64,000 nucleotides of DNA from Trogon surrucura. Lineage: Eukaryota; Chordata; Aves; Trogoniformes; Trogonidae. Numbering within the stretch: position 1 is the stretch's first letter; the number at the start of each line of letters is the position of its first letter. The position numbers and the translations under genes are program-made. Where the stretch lies: positions 2,115,501 to 2,179,500 of the forward strand of contig CM036629.1 of the NCBI GenBank assembly GCA_020746105.1, written 5' to 3'. Shown here one piece after another: positions 50,752 to 62,900 of this stretch. Below the pieces are notes generated by a model, which saw only the letters and a program-made list of their open reading frames with translations, was not told the DNA's origin and ran no database searches.

Positions 50752-53700
50752 ATTTCTCCTCCGGTTTTGCCGAAGAGCCCAGGAGAGCTGGAGGATTAAG
50801 AGAGCTGAAGTAGGGTTGAGTAATAAAATTGCTGTTAAATAACGGCAATTATGCAAGGCAGATGGCCCCGACGAGGGAGCGCGGAGTTTCACACGCGCCG
50901 CGATGGGAAGCAGGAGGGAGCCCGTCATTCGCCTCCGATGAAATCACACCGCTTTGGAATTATTACGAGCTGGGCCACGCTAAGAGGGTCACGCCACAAG
51001 GGAGGTGGAAGAAAGCTTGTTGTTTTTTGAGGGGGAAAGGCATCAAAGGACAAGTTTAGCTGCTGCTTAACGTAGGCTGGAAGTCGCCGGGATTCTCAGC
51101 GCAAGGCACGACCGGCCACTCGTGTAGTCACCTGGGTTCCTGCAAAAGGAGGTTTAATATTGCTGCCACGTGGGAACAGCAGGGGAGAAAAAAATCTGTT
51201 TTCTAAACTGAAAATGTTACTAATTAACGGCAGACGCAGAATTTCCAACTGCGGCAATTTTTGTAGCTTAAATAATCCGAGTACCAGAGCTTCTTCCCTG
51301 TGCGCAAGGTAATGCCTGTAACTGTGGGGTTTAGTTTTTCTGTTAAATGCTGTTCAGAAGCCAGCAGACTGGGGTTTCTGATTTATTTTTTAATTAGCGG
51401 TGGCCACCCAAGTCCCTCTGGTTAGAGCAAAGCAACAAAACACATCTAGGTTTTTCATAAGATGAAATACCAAGCAACACCGACGAGCTGAAACGCACCT
51501 TTCAGCCAGTCAGATGGTGTCGGGCAGCTCTCCGGGATTTTTTCTGCTTTACCCAGAAAGCGAGTGGTAAATTTAATGTATAGCTCACTGATTAAACCCT
51601 GAATTATTTTAAATATACCTACAGGAGATTTGCTTTCCCCGAGGTAATAACGAAAGAGTAAAGTCCCTTTGATTTCAGCGTACTTGCTTCCATTCTTAGA
51701 TCCCGATACGACGCACCCAACAGCTTGGCAAGCAAACCCCAGGACATGTTGAAAACAGAAATCCCAGAGATTCCTTAAGAAAAGGAGGGAATCGGGGTGG
51801 AGAACAGGGATGCTCATTATTTTCAAATTAAATACCATAAATGTCCAGATTATGGCAGAGTGAGGGACAACGAACAGCCTGTCTTTACGGCCGGCGTCGC
51901 GGTGTAGGACGGGGAGATGTCAGGCTAACCTCAGCTTTCAGCCAGGCTTCTGCTGATCTGTTTTACAACAAGATTAAGTTGCCTTTAACTAGCACGAAAA
52001 ATCTGAAATACAAGATGTTAACACATATTAAGTCCTGCTTAACCCAAGCTGATGGACAGAGATGAAACTGGACAGTCTACTTAAACCACTCAGACCCACA
52101 GACTGACCTGAGGGACTGGAAGAACAACAGAGCTTTCCCCAGGCTCACAGTCAATTAGAAATATCCAAATTAGAAATGTCCAAAATCCTAAAAATATCAT
52201 TTTCCGAACAATTTATTAAACAGCATTAAAGGACATTTCTTTCCTTTGCAGAACGCTTTTAAGAAACGAACAGAAAACAACCAGGAGAAAGTTTTCAAAG
52301 GCAGAACTCGCAGAAATTTAAAAAAAAAAAAAGTCAAACGAAGGAGACAACACCTGCTCTCGAACCAAACTTCTGTTGTGAAGCGGTAGATGGTGAAAAA
52401 TAGGTTTTCAGCCAGCTCCATCGGATTTACCATGACTCGATTAAAAATTCCCCGGCATCTTTCGGAAGGGGAGGAGTGTTAGCCCCTTTCCCTGGCCCAG
52501 GCAATCGCGTCGCGCGTGCTTCAGCTCCGCACGGTTAGTTACTCCTACTTGTGCGGGGTATAAAACCACCTCTAAACATGTCAAACCTCGTTTCGCAGAG
52601 AAATCGAGTATGTCCGCTTGTGCTAACGCATCAAAAAAGCAATCTCAGTTTACCCCAAACGCCACTCCAGAAGAACGACTCGCTTATTCCCGGCTTCCTT
52701 CAAGGAAATGAGGTTTGACCGTCGCGTACTCGTCTAAATCAGCAGAGCTTACACGAGTGCTTTGGGATTGCAGTGAATGAAAGGAACATTCTTATTCCTG
52801 ATAATGGGAAACAGTTTTTGCTGAATTATAGTTACAGCTCTAGATTTTCGGTCCTCGGATAATTAGGAATTCAGAAGGAACAGCGACTGCCAGCAGAAGT
52901 TCGTGCAGAGAGAGATCCTACGCTGATTTGGGGGGTTTAAATGTTGGTTTTCTCGCTGTTATTTTCTAAGGCGAAACTCCACAGCAGTTCCGTGAAGGAG
53001 GATAATAAAAGTACGGGGCCACCAGCGCGTACCCGTACGCGTGCCAGGATCTCCGTGAGGAGACAAGCACTAGAGCAACGTTTTGGCCAGCGTTCCTTGC
53101 TTTATAGGCAACTGTCAATACTGAAATGCCTAAAAATGCAGCTAATGAAGGCATTCCAGTTTATTTGGGTCACAGAAGGGTGCTCGTTTTTATAGTTTTG
53201 TTTTGCAAGACAAAATATGTAAGACTAACGAGGAATGAAAGAAAGAAAAAGAAGACCAGAAAAGAAATAACCCACATCCTTCACTTTTTTTTAGACCAGT
53301 TTCTAGTTATACGATCCATCAGACCACAACATTTTGATTAGTTTTTACATCAGGCCCACAGAAGCCCATAAGAATTCGTGAGATGGATGCTCTTTCAGGT
53401 GGGATTCAAGATCAAATGACCTGAAAGGCCATTAATAATGGTACCGTACTGTCTGCAGAGCCATAATATATGTCAAGAATTTTAGTACAGCACCAAGATA
53501 AATGGTGAGGTCCTGCCTATAGTGAACTTAATATCAAAAATAACCAATGGGGCCAAGCAGGGTAACCAGAGGCTCTCCCCTCCCGAAGCCTGCGTGCCTA
53601 AACTTTAACACACAAAACAAAATCAAGCTGATGAAAAGAGTGTTCTGCAGGTTACAAGATGAATTACAAATAAAATGCGCAGCTGATCCTAGTTTACCCT

Positions 53701-53959
53701 TACAAGAAACATCCCCCTGAAGACTCTTGGCCACATGTTCTCAATCTTTGCCTCTCGGAGAAAAGCAGAAAGAACAGTCAAAAATGAGGAGGTTAGAAGG
53801 TCTGCGGAGGGGAAAGAACCTTATTATTAAAATGGCAGAGGCTGTGAGTAGCAGAAGGAGACGTCATTAGGAGGCATTTCTAGCTGAATGCTGAAAATGG
53901 TCCAACAACCTTCAAGGGCAGAACTACTTCTGTCGTGAAACACCGCCGACCTACCTGAC

Positions 53960-54025
53960 GAGAGCCACTGCTGCAGTGCCTCACCACCCTCACAGGGAAA
54001 AACGTCCTCCTTACATCTCGAGGAA
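53960..54025 (-). mobile_element. Small internal CR1 fragment
   Basis: CAGTGCCTCACCACCCTCAC followed by AGGGAAAAACGTCCTCCTTA and CATCT matches the reverse complement of the CR1 segment just upstream of the 3' end. In intact copies that segment, in this orientation, reads CAGTGTCTCACCACCCTCAC, then AGTAAAGAATTTCCTCCTAA. Both ends are missing and the copy is diverged, with several CpGs. Confidence 0.7.
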
Positions 54026-55214
54026 CACGCGGTCTTAACAGCCGAGCGCAGTGGAGGATCTCACTAAGCTGCTCTCCTTACTCAGTTCCTTGGATTTGCA
54101 CACTCCATCCCACACCGGTGCAGGAGATCTCATTCTCTCGAAATCTAGCGAGTGCTACTTCGCCGCTCGATACACCTTGACCATCGTTTTTAGCAGAGGA
54201 GACGGGAGCATGCAGAGGTCTAGCGGCTAACGGAAACCTCTCCTGAACTCAACTCCACCTCGTGCCTGAGCTGCAAAACGCAAAGAGAACAAAATTCTTA
54301 ACCGCAGCGCGAAACCGAGACGGATCACCTACGGTCTAAAGGCTTGCAAAAGCAGAAGATGCCCAGGAGGCAGAAGGAAAGCCGGGTAAAACCTTCTGCC
54401 AAAGACAAAAACGGCACCGTGGCCAACGTGAACAGAGCGAGCGGTTTGCGGGAGCAACGCGGCCACGTCGCCGTCCCAGCTTTCTCCCTGTCATTTCCAA
54501 GTGACAAATTCTTATTAAACAGCCACGCTGGAAACGTAGGGGCCTTGCTTTATTTTTAGGCTTCTCTTCGGACGCCGAGCTCTCCAAACATCACCCGGCC
54601 TGAGAACCACTATTAAAAAAAGAAACTGAAGAGGAGCCAAATTCTTGGCCTGTTGCAAACATGGTGTTCAACGGGCTGCGGTTTGGTTTGCATTGTGCTC
54701 GTGCGTCACGAAATACCCTAAAGTGAAGCAGGAGTTTACAGGAAGTGTAGTACTTACCAGGGACAATATTCCCAGAAATCGGGTGTGTTTAACCCTTTCT
54801 TTCGTTAGAATAAATAAAGAAATGGTTTTAATGGATGAATTCCAAACAGAGGTATTGCCCCAAACGGCTGCACAAAGGAGGGGGAAGGAACTCAAAGGGA
54901 GAGAGCTCAGAAGAACTGTTCACATTTAAAAAAAAATTAAAAAAAAACCCAAAACCTCAACAATTTAATAAATTCCTTGTATAAAATAGGATTTGCAGAC
55001 TCAAAAGCTTAATTATAACATTTTTCTTGCCCTGGAAATGGAGATAATAGCATGATCTAAGATTGATATCTTCCTTATAGACTTAATCTTACTTCTCAGT
55101 TTGACAGCAGAGCTTGCCAGATAGCATCTGTCTTCAGATAGTCCAGAACCACAGTCTTACAGCACAGTCCGGTCAAACCGTATTCAGTCCTAAGGCAGAG
55201 AGGGACTTAGAGCT
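54026..55214. other. Sequence just beyond the BANP 3' end
   Basis: No gene was recognised. The part at 54030-54540 is moderately CpG-rich; beyond it, to 55214, the sequence is AT-rich. If BANP uses a more distal polyadenylation site, part of this would belong to its 3' UTR. Confidence 0.5.
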
Positions 55215-55234
55215 GCACTATTCATAAATACACA

Positions 55235-55240
55235 TTTATT
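55235..55240 (-). promoter_or_regulatory. Candidate distal polyadenylation signal of BANP
   Basis: A canonical AATAAA on the minus strand about 725 nt after the BANP stop, followed by a T-rich stretch with TGTGTATTT a few bases downstream. This is the usual layout of a cleavage signal. Use of the site is inferred. Confidence 0.45.
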
Positions 55241-55400
55241 TTTCATTAGAAATGCATAATTACAGCATTTAAAAGCATTTCCCCCTAGAAAAGTAGTTAA
55301 GCAACGGTACAAACAAAACTGTTAGTCTTCTGCAAATACAGTTTTCATTACACTGAACAGAAAACACCAGCAAAAGGCTAATACTTGCAGTTATGGGATT

Positions 55401-55423
55401 TCTCTCTCTCTTTTTTTTTTTTT
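55401..55423 (+). repeat. TC/T simple tract
   Basis: Five TC units followed by T13. It lies in the probable BANP 3' UTR, so the transcript would carry A13 followed by GA repeats. Confidence 0.85.
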
Positions 55424-55778
55424 AAATATTTTCCATTTTTGTTATAAACACCATAGCAAATAAAAAAAGCTGTTTAGACAGTGAAAAATATTTGAGCTCT
55501 TGATCCTCTATGTGTGGTAAAGCAAGTATTGCAGAGCAGCAATACACTTCCTAAGATATCTGCGGACATTCAAACGGCGTATTTCACAGAAGAAACGAAC
55601 AGGGCGGAACGTTGCTTTCGTCTCACGGTTTCGATTCGTTAGGTTTCTTCACCTCTTTCGGAAAGTTCTCCTCCTAAAAGGGCAGGCCATTTTCTAATTT
55701 TTTTATTTTTTTTTTTCCTGAAGGCCACATCCTCAAGGGATGCAGTGGTGCAGCTCCAATTGAAGTGAGCGGGTCTGA

Positions 55779-55784
55779 TTTATT
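55779..55784 (-). promoter_or_regulatory. Candidate proximal polyadenylation signal of BANP
   Basis: A canonical AATAAA on the minus strand about 180 nt after the BANP stop. No strong GU-rich downstream element is obvious. A further AATAAA at 55707-55702 sits inside an A-tract and is less convincing. Confidence 0.35.
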
Positions 55785-55965
55785 CCACGCGGGGGACAAA
55801 CCAGCTCGCTGAAACTCTGCTGTTTTGCAGGACAAGTTCAAGGTGTGACCATGAGTCTAAGAGGCATTTCCATCCTCCTGGTGTCGCACGAAGGCGACAG
55901 CACTTAACTTCCGACCGCGGGTCACCGGCGTCTCGGTGGACGTGGCTTTTTTTTTTGCAATTCTC

Positions 55966-56037
55966 TTATTGGATTTGGATCGCTCCGTGTTCTATCTGCA
56001 TTTCTGGCTGGATGGCTGATTGAAGGGTGTCGGTGCC
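55966..56037 (-). CDS. BANP: BANP last coding exon with stop codon
   Basis: This 72-nt exon on the minus strand encodes 23 residues plus TAA and is too short for ordinary ORF finding. It begins GTDTLQSAIQPEMQ and ends IEHGAIQIQ followed by the stop. The mammalian BANP C-terminus, as I remember it, has the same ending with LEHGAIQIQ, so only conservative changes are seen at the end. The acceptor is a pyrimidine-rich tract ending TTTTGCAG immediately above 56037. The phase-0 junction after AANQ of the upstream exon puts the alignment in register with the known protein. Together the two exons give the final 71 residues of BANP. An A-rich run follows the stop within about 10 nt in the transcript. 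There is no frameshift or premature stop, so the gene appears intact here. Confidence 0.94.
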   Translation of the reverse strand, partial: GTDTLQSAIQPEMQIEHGAIQIQ

Positions 56038-59000
56038 CTGCAAAAGGGAAGGTGGAAGCAGTAAATCAGCACAAAAGTTCTTGCCATCGGCGCAGCAAAT
56101 GATACTAATATAACGTTCTCCTACGTACCAGTGTAAAATCAGCCCTGTGAGAGAGCTGAAATAGGAACAGATTTATAAAAGCACCAAAAATAACATAAAG
56201 AGTTCACGTGAAGACTAAGTAGACTCATGCCCTTCAGGCTGGAAAAAGAAGGGCTAAAATAATGAAATCACGATAAGGATCTATAAAATCATGAGCGGCA
56301 CGAAGAGAGCAAATAGAAAACAATTATGCTCTCTTTTCCCAAAAAAGAACCAGCTCTTAAAAAAAAAAAAAAGACCCAAATAAATCCCGTGTCTGGCACA
56401 ACACGCGCTGAAGCTGTGGGGGGGGATTTGTCCCAGCACCGGAGCCGAACGGAAGGAAACTCCACCACGGGTGACCACAGCAGAGACAGCAGGAGGTCCC
56501 AGAGTGACACAACTATTGTAGGTGTGAAGAGGAAAATTACCTGTTTGCCCTCTGCTTGGAATTTCCCCGGCTGGTGCTGGCTAAGGGACAAACCCACCAA
56601 CTTTACCCACTGCAGGCTTTCTCTATTTTGTGAAAAATGAGAATAGTGCTACTCGAATGAACTTATTTCTCAAGTAAAATTCCTCCAACGGGCCTGACTC
56701 TACTTACTTGCCATGCAAAACCAGTCCTCCGTGGAAGAATTTAAGGTGAACACCTTAAGCTTTCAAAGGACACCTCCTTAAAAATGAAATTACGGATAAC
56801 CAGCGGTCTGAAGCTGCCGCGAAAGGATAATCTCACAGCAAACTTTTTAGCCAAGTTAGCTGGAGTAAGAAAAAACAGATTATGAAACAAACTCCTTCAG
56901 AGCTATGAGAGGAGCAGCATTTAAGAACAGCTGTATTGGCTTGGATCAAGTCCCTCACACCCAATAAGCCTTCCCCTGACAGCAGCCACTATCACAAACA
57001 CAGATAAACTGCAAGGAAAGGGCAAATTTAATGACATTTTCCTGGACACGCCCACAGATTCCAGAGATGGGCCCTTGATGGATTCTTCCCTCCATAAACA
57101 TATCAAAAAGCTGCTTTATGTAACACCCCGGATACAGAATCACTTTGGTGGCAGGACCTCTGTTACATAAAAAAAAAAGTCTTCCTTGAAGCTTTACGCT
57201 CGCAGCCCAGCAGCTGCAAGACGATCCACCAAGACACAAGGGTGGAAACTCAACTCGACTTCCCATCCGTTACGTTCTGCTAGACAGTCACGACTTAGTT
57301 ATTCAAACAAACATATTAAAATTGCAAAACACTCCTCCTAAATTAAGGTTTTCCGGTCAAACTGTTTCTCTTCACCTCTCTGCCTTGTTTGCTAGCAATC
57401 GCACACAGCTACAAGATTTTTTTTTTTCCTGTTCAGCTTCCCAGGTAATTTGGTGTTTACTTAAACATTCCATACATCAGTGCCAGTGAATAATTCTATC
57501 AGACAGCTAAATTCGATAGCAGGTAGGTTTTCAAGTGATCAAAGCTTCCTTTCCCATCAGAAGGAAATCATATTGAAGTAATATAATTATCAAATGACAG
57601 TGACAGCAACAATACTGAATATTTATCCACCATTCAGACCAGAAGCAGAACACTGCCTGAAGGGATTAGAAGGACGCTTTAGGTTTGGAGAGTCTGTTTT
57701 TCCCTAGATCTAACAAAATCTAGCACCTGTATAGGAATTTGAGCACGGAATGAATCCAGGATTTGAGAGCAGAATGAGCGGAGCCGTCCCGCTTCAGGTG
57801 AAGTCGGAGGAGGGATTCAAACAGCCCCACTCCTGCCTTCAGCCTTCCAGGTGTGATTTGCTTCCAAAGGACTGGCTTTCAAGAAAAAAGGGCAGAAAAC
57901 CAGTGTCTTGTTTTCAGACATTAAATAAATTCACGTATGTGGCGTTTCAAATACGGGATTTGCGTAGGGCACAGCATCCACCCTAGGCGGATAACAAACC
58001 CCACTTTTATAAGCTTTCATTGATAAATAGATACAAAATCATGAAGAACATCTCAGCACCTTGACAAAGAACCATATAATACCAGATGAAAGCGTCGCCA
58101 CAGGCTCACTGAGAGGGCTTTCCCTTCAGACAAGACTCCCCTCTCTAGAGAAAAGATCCCTTTAAGATGATGCAGGACTATTCCACAATTTTAGCCCCCC
58201 CTAAAAGCTATTGAACCATCCATATAATTCAGAGTAATGCAAGTACCAAGTTGGTTTCTCCAGTACATTAACAGATCCTTAGTTTTTAGTTTGTGTAAAC
58301 TGAGGAAATATTTATGGCAAACTTATTTTTAGTCCGGTCTGTTTTTCCTTTCATACCCTACTTATTTCACATTCCTCTTCTGCTTCTCTTCAGCTTTGTA
58401 TAAATCTCTGTGGTTAACCACAATATTAAAACCTAACACGGTGCAAAGGGTCCCTGAAGAGAACAGTAACTCCTCTGGTGGCCGCCAGTCCTGGGGGAGG
58501 CGGATGCCGACGTCTCTAACGGGACTCCGGAGCCTCCCGCCCGTCAGAGGCAGGAGGGGAGGGAGGACGGGCAGGAGGAGCAGCCCCAAATTACCTGTGA
58601 GAGGGAAATCTGGGAATTTCCCAGGCTTGGAGTGAGGACAGCAGCACGAGGAATCCCTCTCTCCACCTGATGCCTACACGCACCTCGTTATTATGACTGG
58701 AGGGTTTGTAAGAAATAAGGCACAATCCCTGCGCAACACTCTTAGTGTCCACCTTGCTATTACAAGTGAAGGCGAATAAAATACTGAGAAGCTTAGCACA
58801 GAGACAAATGAAGAAAAGAGGGAAATAATGTCTATTGAGGGCTCAGGTACACACAGTACGGAAAAGCAGAGCGCAACCTTGCGGCACACTCACGTGCCGG
58901 GCAGTCTGATCCGGGAGGGAGAAAGAATTTTACTGAAAAGCACCTTGTAGCCTCCAGGTGAGGAGCCAGCACGGACTGGGGCAACTCCAAGACTTCAGAG

Positions 59001-59806
59001 CTCTCTGTAAAACTGGGTATGTATCAGACAAAATTCCAGCCTAATGCTGGCTGCTAAGAATACCGTTATATTTTGGCTAGCAAGCAACAGCTTATTTTTC
59101 ACAGCCACTTGGCATCCTCCAGAAAAAGCAGCCGCTGCAGCGGGGTTCATGGAAAAATGTGTAACAACTGTCTTCCGAAAAAACTTCTGACAAATGTTTG
59201 AAGTCAACATTCCTGTGTTGTCACCAGTCACAGCTACAGGCTGATGAGAAACTTCTTTCAGACTTAGATCCACGACTGTTCAAACTGACTTTAAAAGAAG
59301 AAAAAAGGAAAAAAAGATAATTCCTCCACCGTACCCGAGAGGATCAAGTGTTCACTTACAATTGCTAACATTGCGACTCCTGCGGGAAATCCAGGCTATC
59401 GATCAAAATAACTGGAAAACTGCTGTCAGAAGGGGAATAACATTTTTAAGAGAAACCTCAGTCAGAAAAAACCACTTTTTTGGGTAGGCTCCAAACAAGG
59501 TTTTTGTCCCGTCCTTTAACACGGCGCTCAGCCTTCAAGGATGCAGAAAAACAATGACGACCAAAATAACTATTCTCTAGAGGCATTGAGCAAGAACACA
59601 GAAGCATGAATAGTCAAAGGCCATTTATACCTTTAACAAAATTGTGTTTCTTATTAAGGATTATTTAATTTTTTTTTTAAACGGTTTGGAGACAGGATCG
59701 CAAACTCGTTGGTTCTGCAGCACTTGTGGAGAGATACGTGGCTCATCTGACAGATGTTTCAATCACATTACGTACGTCCGAACGGCGAAACGATACATCT
59801 ACGTAC
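56038..59806 (-). other. BANP: BANP last intron
   Basis: This 3769-bp intron separates the last two BANP coding exons, with GTACGT at its 5' end and TTTTGCAG at its 3' end. I see no further coding exon in it. It has A/T runs (for example an A-run at about 56359-56371 and T-runs near 57418 and 59670). It also has a short GC-rich patch at about 58470-58580 with several CpGs, of unknown meaning. Confidence 0.85.
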
Positions 59807-59950
59807 TTGATTAGCCGCAGAGTGGTCTGTCACTGGTGTCAGCTGCACATATTGGACTTGGATATCACTCCCTTGGAGCGGGGATCCGTCAACACCCCCC
59901 GGCGTGGGCTCCGCAGAAGCAACGGCGATCAGCTGAGCGCCCTGCAACAC
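59807..59950 (-). CDS. BANP: BANP penultimate coding exon (C-terminal tail, part)
   Basis: This 144-nt exon is read on the minus strand in phase 0 and encodes 48 residues, starting VLQGAQLIAVAS and ending TDHSAANQ. The central segment DGSPLQGSDIQVQYVQL matches, from memory, the C-terminal part of vertebrate BANP (SMAR1). BANP is a nuclear BEN-domain protein known to bind matrix-attachment DNA and a CGCG-containing motif at CpG-island promoters. The exon lies C-terminal to the BEN domain, in the glutamine-rich tail. The acceptor is a pyrimidine-rich tract ending CCCCGCAG just above 59950. The donor is CAA followed by GTACGT just below 59807. Open reading continues into the intron on the 5' side up to an ATG at 60016, but that part does not resemble BANP. 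It joins in frame to the exon at 55966-56037. Identity rests on remembered family sequence, not on a search. Confidence 0.94.
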
Positions 59951-62900
59951 CTGCGGGGAAAGCAACGGAGAGAGCAGCTCGTCAACAGCCACCACCAGAA
60001 ATGCGTTACGAGCCACTTAACTCGAACCAGATGCCAAACCAGAGACGGTTAAAAAGAAACACAAGAAAACTCGTCGATCGGCAACAGTTGCTCTAAATCA
60101 GGCGGGGTTCCGAGAGGACACGGTACGCATCTGGGAAGATTCCCAAACGAGACGTTCGATGCGTTTTGTCGTATGAGGTTTGTAATTCTGCTCACCGATA
60201 TTGCAAAGACTAAGTGGGTTTCAGCGCAAGTGGGACAACGTGCACATACCGATATCCCCGAGTAAGGCTCTTACTGCTGAGCAGACACAGATCCAAGATA
60301 CTCCTTCTCACAGCCAAAGGCGTTCGACTTCTTGACAATTTGTTACAGCGATGTTCATATTCCAACCGCGTACGAAGGTGTAGATTTAAGTTGCTAATAA
60401 ATGCTTACTCTAAACACATCCGCATTTGGCTGGGGAACACCCAAAGTCCTCTATTTGCTTCAAAAACAGAGGAGCATGTGATCCATCTAAAAGCACTTGC
60501 TTAAAAATGTTCCTGTGATTACACTAATTTTAAGGTACTTCTGGAAACACAAATCAGAATACAATACGTGCATGTAAACAACAAGTCCCCAACCTCATTT
60601 TTCACATTCAGCTGAAACACACGCATTCGGTTTTAATTTCTATATGCTGCAAATGATGTATTTTTGAGCTACGGCGTTTGACTGCAGTGAACAAAAGGCA
60701 TCTTTCAAACCACGGAACGAGAACAACGAACAAAAATAATATTCTTACCAAAGGTTTTTCTTAACAAAGTATGATTTCTCAGCTGATCTGCGGGTGGGTG
60801 GCCACGAAGGGAGTGGGTAGAGCAGAATTTCTCCAGGGAGTGTGGGAGGCAAAAAGAGGTGACCTCCATAAATGACCTTCAGGGGTGTTGGCAAGATTTT
60901 ACAGGGATCTTGGGTGTTCTGAGATACGGTCAGCATCGAACTGCAAAAGGATGCTACGTTTTGTTTTTACAGGAGTAAGCAAAATTCTCTCATCCTACGG
61001 TATTTGTTTTGGAACTATACGCCACGTACTGTCGGCACCACATCACAGTCTGTCCTCTCGGTTACCTGCAGGTCTCGAGTGTATTTTTTCTGACTTTTCT
61101 TCTGAACTAAAAACTTCAGAACGACTGGGAGCCACTGGACAAGCCCATCATCCTCGCTTACAAACTGGTTTACAACACAGAAGCCTAAAACTTAGGACAG
61201 TACCGGCTTTATTGTATGTTCTAAGCTGCAGATCTTCCAGTGCACTTCAAAAGAATTCCCTTTTATAGCCCACACTCTAGAGGAGACCAAATTACTCTGC
61301 TTTATGTTCTCTTTTATCAAACCTCTCAGATTCCTAGTGATAATCTACCTCTGCCATCCTGCCTACAACAAAAAAAGGCAGCAATACTTGCACAAAATAC
61401 TTTTTGCTGTCAAATTACACTTCCCCGTTGCTTTAATGCAAATGGTTGTGTGCTTTTCCTGCTGGATAAACTATTTGGAATTAAGCCTTCATTCACAACG
61501 AAACGGGAAGCATTTTTATAGGATGTCAGGATGAAGCCAAGCTGGTTTTCAGAGAGGTAAAGTGAACAATACACCAACACCAGCAGGGGCTGACAGACCC
61601 AGGTATTCACGAATTTCCACCGACAGGATCACAGGTTGAGTGCTGCTGCTCCATTCCCCCAACGAGCCAGACTAAAACCAACTCAGTTAAGCTTAAATGT
61701 GTTCCGATCCCAATTCAAACCAACGGCAGCGACTGGGAACCGCGCTCGGTTTCCAGCTGTACGGTTTTAAAAAAATCAGATCAATAAATCAGATGGATAA
61801 GACACCAAACATCACAAAAACGACAATTAGCACAGGTTTTCCTTCTCAGTCATGGCCTGTTTGTGCAGATCTTCAGGGTTCCAGGCTTTGCTACTCACCA
61901 AGGGAAGGTGAGGGGCCAAGCAGGGCTGATCCATTCCCTCTAGAGCTGGGTCAAACTATCCGGGTTTCGCCAACCTGGAGATTGGCTCTAACTCGAACGT
62001 TGCACTGATCTGTTTATTCGCTACTAAACGCTGCCTTTGTATTTCCCCCTATAGCTAGAAAACACGCTCGGATGTGTCAAGAAAAGGCCATTTTTCAAAA
62101 CTAAGAACCATTTCGCCTCTTTAGGTTTCCCTTCATTCATTTGCCCACCATGCACAGTTTACTTAAATCACTTTAAAAAAAAACAACAAGACTCTGTCTG
62201 GACTCTGAAAACGAAAAGAACAATCTAATGCTGAAAAAGACTTCCTAATGTTTTCCACTTAACACATGCTAACATTAATAGCCGTCTTAGACTCATTAAA
62301 CGCTGCCCAGCTTGTTGTTGTGGCATAACTGGCTACATAATCAGTCACTCAGCAAACCAGAATAAAAACAAGAAGAGGGAATAGATCCCAGTCTTAAATT
62401 AAACCATCTGACTGCTGGTTAAATGAAGGAATGAGCAACGAGCTCTCCTTAGGATCTGCAGAGTTTATACACAGCACTCTCACCAAAAGTATTATTTTGC
62501 AGTTTACATCTGAATTACGGTACGGCTGGAATTAAGATACAAATGAATGAGGGCAGAAGGAAAGAATTGCCACCTTTTTTAGAAAAAAACAAACAAAAAA
62601 CAAATCAAGGATTTGGAAATCAAGCTGCTTCTGTTGTCTCAATGGCATAGTACCATCCGTTTAATCTGCTGAGCCAAGGAGAGGATCAAGCCAGTCTCAG
62701 GCTCAGCCTGGAACGTTTGATCCCACTTTGTACGTCCGAACGCCTCTGTCAAACGTGACACAAAGATGACCTGCAGCTTACTCAAGTTATCACTTCACTC
62801 CTCACATTGTATTCATACGATAAAACAATTTATCGTGAATCTCGGGCATATCCAGATAGGAAAATCCAATTGAACTGACATTAAAACCACCGATAAACCA

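Larger units (their letters stand above)
49317..53959. other. Intergenic sequence, no gene recognised
   Basis: The stretch holds a 19-base C-run, a T/G-rich tract at 50700-50751, and short CpG-rich sequence at about 50855-51000. A small direct repeat (ATTAGAAATRTCCAA, twice) lies near 52155-52183. No exon is supported. Confidence 0.65.
55215..55965 (-). other. BANP: Probable BANP 3' UTR
   Basis: This stretch lies directly downstream of the BANP stop codon on the minus strand and has no further coding potential. I ended it just past the AATAAA at 55240-55235, which leaves about 750 nt of UTR. It contains long A-rich tracts on the transcript strand (T-runs at about 55701-55717 and 55947-55956 as given). 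The true end is an inference: the AATAAA at 55784-55779 would give a UTR of only about 200 nt, and a more distal site cannot be excluded. Confidence 0.55.

Noticed and set aside
58470-58625. Possible extra BANP exon in a GC-rich patch of the last intron
   Set aside because: Translations on the minus strand do not resemble BANP, and known tail residues are fully covered by the two exons found.
59951-60016. Extension of the BANP exon upstream to an ATG at 60016
   Set aside because: There is a strong acceptor (CCCCGCAG) at the point where similarity to BANP begins; the extra residues are intron read-through.
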